Source: Myxococcus llanfairpwllgwyngyllgogerychwyrndrobwllllantysiliogogogochensis (GTDB lineage Bacteria; Myxococcota; Myxococcia; Myxococcales; Myxococcaceae). From it: a DNA stretch of 64,000 nucleotides. Positions within the stretch are counted from its first letter, which is position 1; every line of letters begins with the position of its first letter. The stretch covers positions 1-64,000 of the forward strand of contig NZ_VIFM01000013.1 in the NCBI RefSeq assembly GCF_006636215.1, read 5' to 3'. The position numbers and the translations under genes are program-made. Shown here one piece after another: positions 61,575-64,000 of the stretch. Under the pieces are notes generated by a model that was not told the DNA's origin, searched no databases, and was given only the letters and a program-made list of their open reading frames with translations.

Positions 61575-62864
61575 ATGCACAAAGCCATCATTGTGGGCGG
61601 CGGACTGGCAGGCAGCCTGACCGCCATTTATCTGGCGCGGCGTGGGTACGACGTTCGTGTCGTCGAAAGGCGGAGAGACCCGCTGCAGAACACCTTCTCC
61701 GCCCTGGAGATGACCAGCTCGCGCGCCATCGGCGTCAGCATGAACGTCAGGGGCATCAAGGCGGTGCTGCAGGCCGGGATTGAGCCACAAGAGTTGAATC
61801 GGTGCGGCGAACCCATCGCCGGCATGGCCTTCTCCGTTGGTGGAAAGTACAGGATCCGCGAACTCACTCCGTCCGAGGGAATTTCCCCTCTGTCCCTGGA
61901 TAGGTTGGCGTTTCAAAGGCTGTTGAACAAGCACGCCGCCCTTCTCGGTGTGAAGTATCACTTCGAATCAAAATGCCTGGGTGTCGACCTGGAGAAGAAG
62001 TCAGTCCTCGTCCAGGAAAACGACGGCGGGGTCCAGCGCCATCAAGGGGATTTGATCATCGGCGCGGATGGCGCACATTCCGCGGTACGCCAGTCCATGC
62101 AGAGCGGCCTGCGGCGCTTCGAATTCAAACAGACCTTCTTCCGCCACGGCTACAAGACGCTGGTCCTCACCAATGCCGCGGAACTGGGCTATCGGAAGGA
62201 CCTGTTGTATTTTTTTGGCATGGACTCCAAGGGGCTCTTCGCCGGCCGCGCGGCGACCATCCCCGGCGATAGCATCAGCTTCGCGATTTGTCTGCCATAC
62301 ACGGGCGCCCTGAGCCTGGCGACGCAAGATGGAGACACCCTGCGCGCCTTCTTCAACCACTATTTCGGGGGCCTGCCTCCGGCCCGCCGGCAAGAAATGC
62401 TGGAGCAGTTCATGACACTGCCCAGCAACGACCTCGTCAATGTTCGCTCCAGCACCTTTCACTATCGTGGGAATGCAGTGCTGATGGGCGATGCGGCGCA
62501 TGCCACCGCGCCCTTCATGGGGCAAGGCATGAACATGGCCCTGGAAGATGCCTATGTCTTCTCCACCCTGCTGGACAAACACGCCCATGACCTTGAGGTC
62601 GTGCTCCCGGAGTTCACCCGCCAGCGGAAGGTGCAGGCGGATGCGATGCAGGACATGTCCATCGCGAACTACGAGATGCTGAGCAATCCTCGCTTCATCT
62701 TCTTCTTGCGGGCCCAGTATGCCCGCTACATGCATCAGAAATTTCCCAGCCTCTATCCGCCGGACATGGCGGAGAAGCTGTATTTCGATTCGGTCCCTTA
62801 CGACGAGCTGCAGCGAATCCAACGGAAGCAGAATGTGTGGTACAAGCTTGGAAGGATGAACTAG
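61575..62864 (+). CDS. vioC: FAD-dependent monooxygenase VioC
   Basis: Oxygenates the 2-position of one indole of protodeoxyviolaceinic or protoviolaceinic acid to form the oxindole. The 429 residues are the same length as VioC and match it from end to end: VGGGLAGSLTAIYLARRGYD (FAD), SSRAIGVSMNVRGIK, IIGADGAHSAVRQSMQSGLR, FFRHGYKTLVLT, then GDAAHATAPFMGQGMNMAL and the ending YKLGRMN. It is clearly VioC and not VioD: VioD is shorter, about 370 residues, and lacks the SSRAIGVSM segment. The start directly abuts the vioB stop (TGAATG) with GGGAGG just upstream. GC is patchy: 30 of 60 at 61921-61980, 42 of 60 at 62221-62280. Confidence 0.97.
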   Translation: MHKAIIVGGGLAGSLTAIYLARRGYDVRVVERRRDPLQNTFSALEMTSSRAIGVSMNVRGIKAVLQAGIEPQELNRCGEPIAGMAFSVGGKYRIRELTPSEGISPLSLDRLAFQRLLNKHAALLGVKYHFESKCLGVDLEKKSVLVQENDGGVQRHQGDLIIGADGAHSAVRQSMQSGLRRFEFKQTFFRHGYKTLVLTNAAELGYRKDLLYFFGMDSKGLFAGRAATIPGDSISFAICLPYTGALSLATQDGDTLRAFFNHYFGGLPPARRQEMLEQFMTLPSNDLVNVRSSTFHYRGNAVLMGDAAHATAPFMGQGMNMALEDAYVFSTLLDKHAHDLEVVLPEFTRQRKVQADAMQDMSIANYEMLSNPRFIFFLRAQYARYMHQKFPSLYPPDMAEKLYFDSVPYDELQRIQRKQNVWYKLGRMN

Positions 62865-62871
62865 CTCGGCC

Positions 62872-63501
62872 ATGCAATCACATCCCCCTCCGCCGCTCCT
62901 GCCAATGCAGTGGAGCAGCGCCTATGTCTCCTATTGGTCGCCCATGCTGCGTGGCGACCAGATGACTTCTGGCTACTGCTGGTTCAACTACGCTCGCGAT
63001 GTCTGCCGGATTGACGGCCTGTTCAATCCCTGGCCCGAGAAGGAGAGGGGGGAGCATCTCTGGATGTCGGAGGTCGGCGATGTCGCGCGCGGACAGAGCC
63101 TCAAGAGGAAGATGGCCTACTGGAAGAAGGCGACCCCCATCGGGGAACACCTTTGTGAGACCTTGTTGCCGGATGAAAGGTCATCGTTCCATGAGTTGTT
63201 CCTGCCTCGCGCCGTATTGATGGACGGGAACGCGCGTCATGCCGGATGTGACCCTGTGCTGGGCCAGTTGGCGGATGTCTGGACCATCGAAAGGCCGCAC
63301 AAGGCGCCCCTGACGCTCTACCTCCAGGCTGGAACCAACCTGCTGCTCCGCATGGTTTCCGGCAACGACAAGCAGCACGTCTCGGTGCGTGATTTCCCGA
63401 ACGTATTTGTCGGAGACATCCCCGAGAGTGTTTTCGCGATGCCGAGAACCCCGTTCCCACCCGGCATGGCCGGGGAGGTCCCGCGCGTCGTTGAAACTTG
63501 A
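62872..63501 (+). CDS. vioE: Prodeoxyviolacein synthase VioE
   Basis: Rearranges the VioB product (a 1,2-indole shift) to give prodeoxyviolacein; no cofactor. The 209-residue protein aligns with Chromobacterium VioE (191 residues) from the QWSSAYVSYWSPML segment on. Active-site equivalents are kept: Tyr18 and Ser20, the Asn of DGLFNPW (about 52), the Glu of LWMSEVG (about 67), and the Arg in SVRDFPNV. A tail of about 18 residues follows the usual C-terminus. It starts 7 bases after vioC with GGAAGG about 20 bases upstream. It is the last vio gene; no vioD exists between it and vioC or after it. Confidence 0.95.
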   Translation: MQSHPPPPLLPMQWSSAYVSYWSPMLRGDQMTSGYCWFNYARDVCRIDGLFNPWPEKERGEHLWMSEVGDVARGQSLKRKMAYWKKATPIGEHLCETLLPDERSSFHELFLPRAVLMDGNARHAGCDPVLGQLADVWTIERPHKAPLTLYLQAGTNLLLRMVSGNDKQHVSVRDFPNVFVGDIPESVFAMPRTPFPPGMAGEVPRVVET

Positions 63502-63555
63502 AGGGGACTCGACTCGATGCGGCATCCCCTCTCATGCCTGGGGAGATTCTCTCAA

Positions 63556-63582
63556 CCTGTCCAGTGTGCTAAACTGGACAGG
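63556..63582 (+). promoter_or_regulatory. Perfect inverted repeat before right lipoprotein
   Basis: CCTGTCCAGT (63556-63565) and ACTGGACAGG (63573-63582) are perfectly complementary with 7 bases between them. It lies 34 bases before the lipoprotein ATG and 54 bases after vioE. It may be a regulator site, or a transcript hairpin that ends vioE transcripts (no T run). The left leader does not have it. Confidence 0.55.
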
Positions 63583-63616
63583 TCGTACAGACCATGGACT
63601 GTCCCTGGAGGCACGA

Positions 63617-63892
63617 ATGCAGGCTGGAAGGTTCGTCAGCGGTGCGTTGCTTGCGGTGGGGTTGATGCTGGCTGGCTGCGGTGGTGCGGCGGTGGAAGAC
63701 ACCGAGGCCCAGGACCTCACCTCGCGCGAGGACGCGGTGCCCAACTGCAATGGCATTGCCTATGATCGGGAGTATTACTCCGACGCGTCGTACTCGACGC
63801 TGGTGGGCACGCGGAGCTGTGATTGTAGCAACTACGGCCAGTGGGGCCGGGTGACGGCGTTCGTCATCACCTATAACTACACCTGCGGCTGA
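63617..63892 (+). CDS. Small secreted lipoprotein (DUF6289-like), right copy
   Basis: The 91-residue paralogue of the gene at 56671. The signal (MQAGRFVSGALLAVGLMLAG, Cys21) is nearly the same; the mature part keeps YYSDASYSTLVGTRSCDC and a Trp-Gly-Arg-Val segment but otherwise differs. The Shine-Dalgarno GGAGG and its 7-base spacer to the ATG are identical with those of the left copy. The role is unknown. Confidence 0.75.
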   Translation: MQAGRFVSGALLAVGLMLAGCGGAAVEDTEAQDLTSREDAVPNCNGIAYDREYYSDASYSTLVGTRSCDCSNYGQWGRVTAFVITYNYTCG

Positions 63893-63913
63893 GCACGCCC
63901 CGCGTGAATGAAG

Positions 63914-63949
63914 ACGGCCCGCCCCGGAGTGTCTCCGGAAGCGGGCCGT
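63914..63949 (+). terminator. Terminator of right lipoprotein unit
   Basis: ACGGCCCGC (63914-63922) pairs with GCGGGCCGT (63941-63949), and inside it CCGGAG pairs with CTCCGG. It is almost a copy of the terminator at 56992-57026 and may serve the convergent gene at the window edge. Confidence 0.8.
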
Positions 63950-63970
63950 CGTGCTTCAGCAATGCGTGGC

Positions 63971-64000
63971 TCAGGCGGTGGCGGAGCGCACGGCCGCGAG
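63971..64000 (-). CDS. C-terminal end of a minus-strand gene (cut by window edge)
   Basis: A minus-strand frame enters from the right edge, reads LAAVRSATA and stops with TGA at 63971-63973, 21 bases past the lipoprotein terminator. Nine residues are too few to name it. Its convergent position behind a strong hairpin is the only support. Confidence 0.35.
   Translation of the reverse strand, partial: LAAVRSATA

Larger units (their letters stand above)
63521..63949 (+). repeat. Direct-repeat transcription unit, right copy
   Basis: Leader, small lipoprotein gene and terminator, matching 56581-57026 in the same orientation about 6.9 kb away. The two units bracket the vio operon. Confidence 0.75.

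Noticed and set aside
62865-63616. Possible vioD or remnant near vioC-vioE
   Set aside because: Only 7 bases separate vioC and vioE, and the 115 bases after vioE hold an inverted repeat and the lipoprotein leader, with no flavoprotein motif.

Overview
The window is high-GC DNA (70% in sampled neighbour lines) of a myxobacterium, most likely Myxococcaceae (Myxococcus, Corallococcus or Pyxidicoccus type). The evidence is the gene set: a TPR giant, tandem DUF4139 genes, many lipoproteins, a large NRPS, and a SitA-like lipoprotein toxin with a DUF3396 immunity gene. No rRNA, tRNA, CRISPR array, transposase or integrase was recognised. Motif, pathway and family statements rest on reading the translations and on remembered reference sequences; no search was run.

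Positions 1-18900: a cut-off secreted protein, carB with a good terminator, a fatty acid desaturase, a TonB-like protein, peptide deformylase, a GST-like protein, a translationally coupled toxin/immunity pair (8620-10337), an RNase Z-like hydrolase, an HD hydrolase, a transglycosylase with two solute-binding domains, and a three-gene operon of a beta-barrel-like protein plus two DUF4139 proteins.

Positions 18974-21152: a tightly coupled three-gene operon, each junction overlapping by 4 nt. It encodes a TIGR04222-like membrane protein with a Gly/Cys tail, a DUF692/MNIO iron enzyme, and a small partner protein. It looks like a RiPP-style cassette in which the membrane protein's tail is the substrate.

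Positions 21300-40200: mostly core genes (M15 peptidase, alkyltransferase-like protein, FHA protein, greA, recG, pcm, thrC, ribB-ribA-like, tmk, cinA-like), a 1692-residue TPR protein and a WGR/SUKH-like protein.

Positions 40233-52361: one 4042-residue NRPS with layout A-T-(C-A-T)x3-TE, predicted to make a tetrapeptide. Its three condensation domains share a roughly 620-bp core repeated with an exact 3165-bp period. A secreted cytochrome c/beta-propeller protein and a pirin lie upstream.

Positions 56581-63949: a violacein-type operon, vioA-vioB-vioC-vioE, with no vioD and no room for one. The expected product is deoxyviolacein. The operon is bracketed by two directly repeated copies of a small lipoprotein transcription unit, each with its own leader, gene and hairpin terminator. 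Parts of the operon, above all vioA, are much poorer in GC than the surroundings, which suggests horizontal acquisition.
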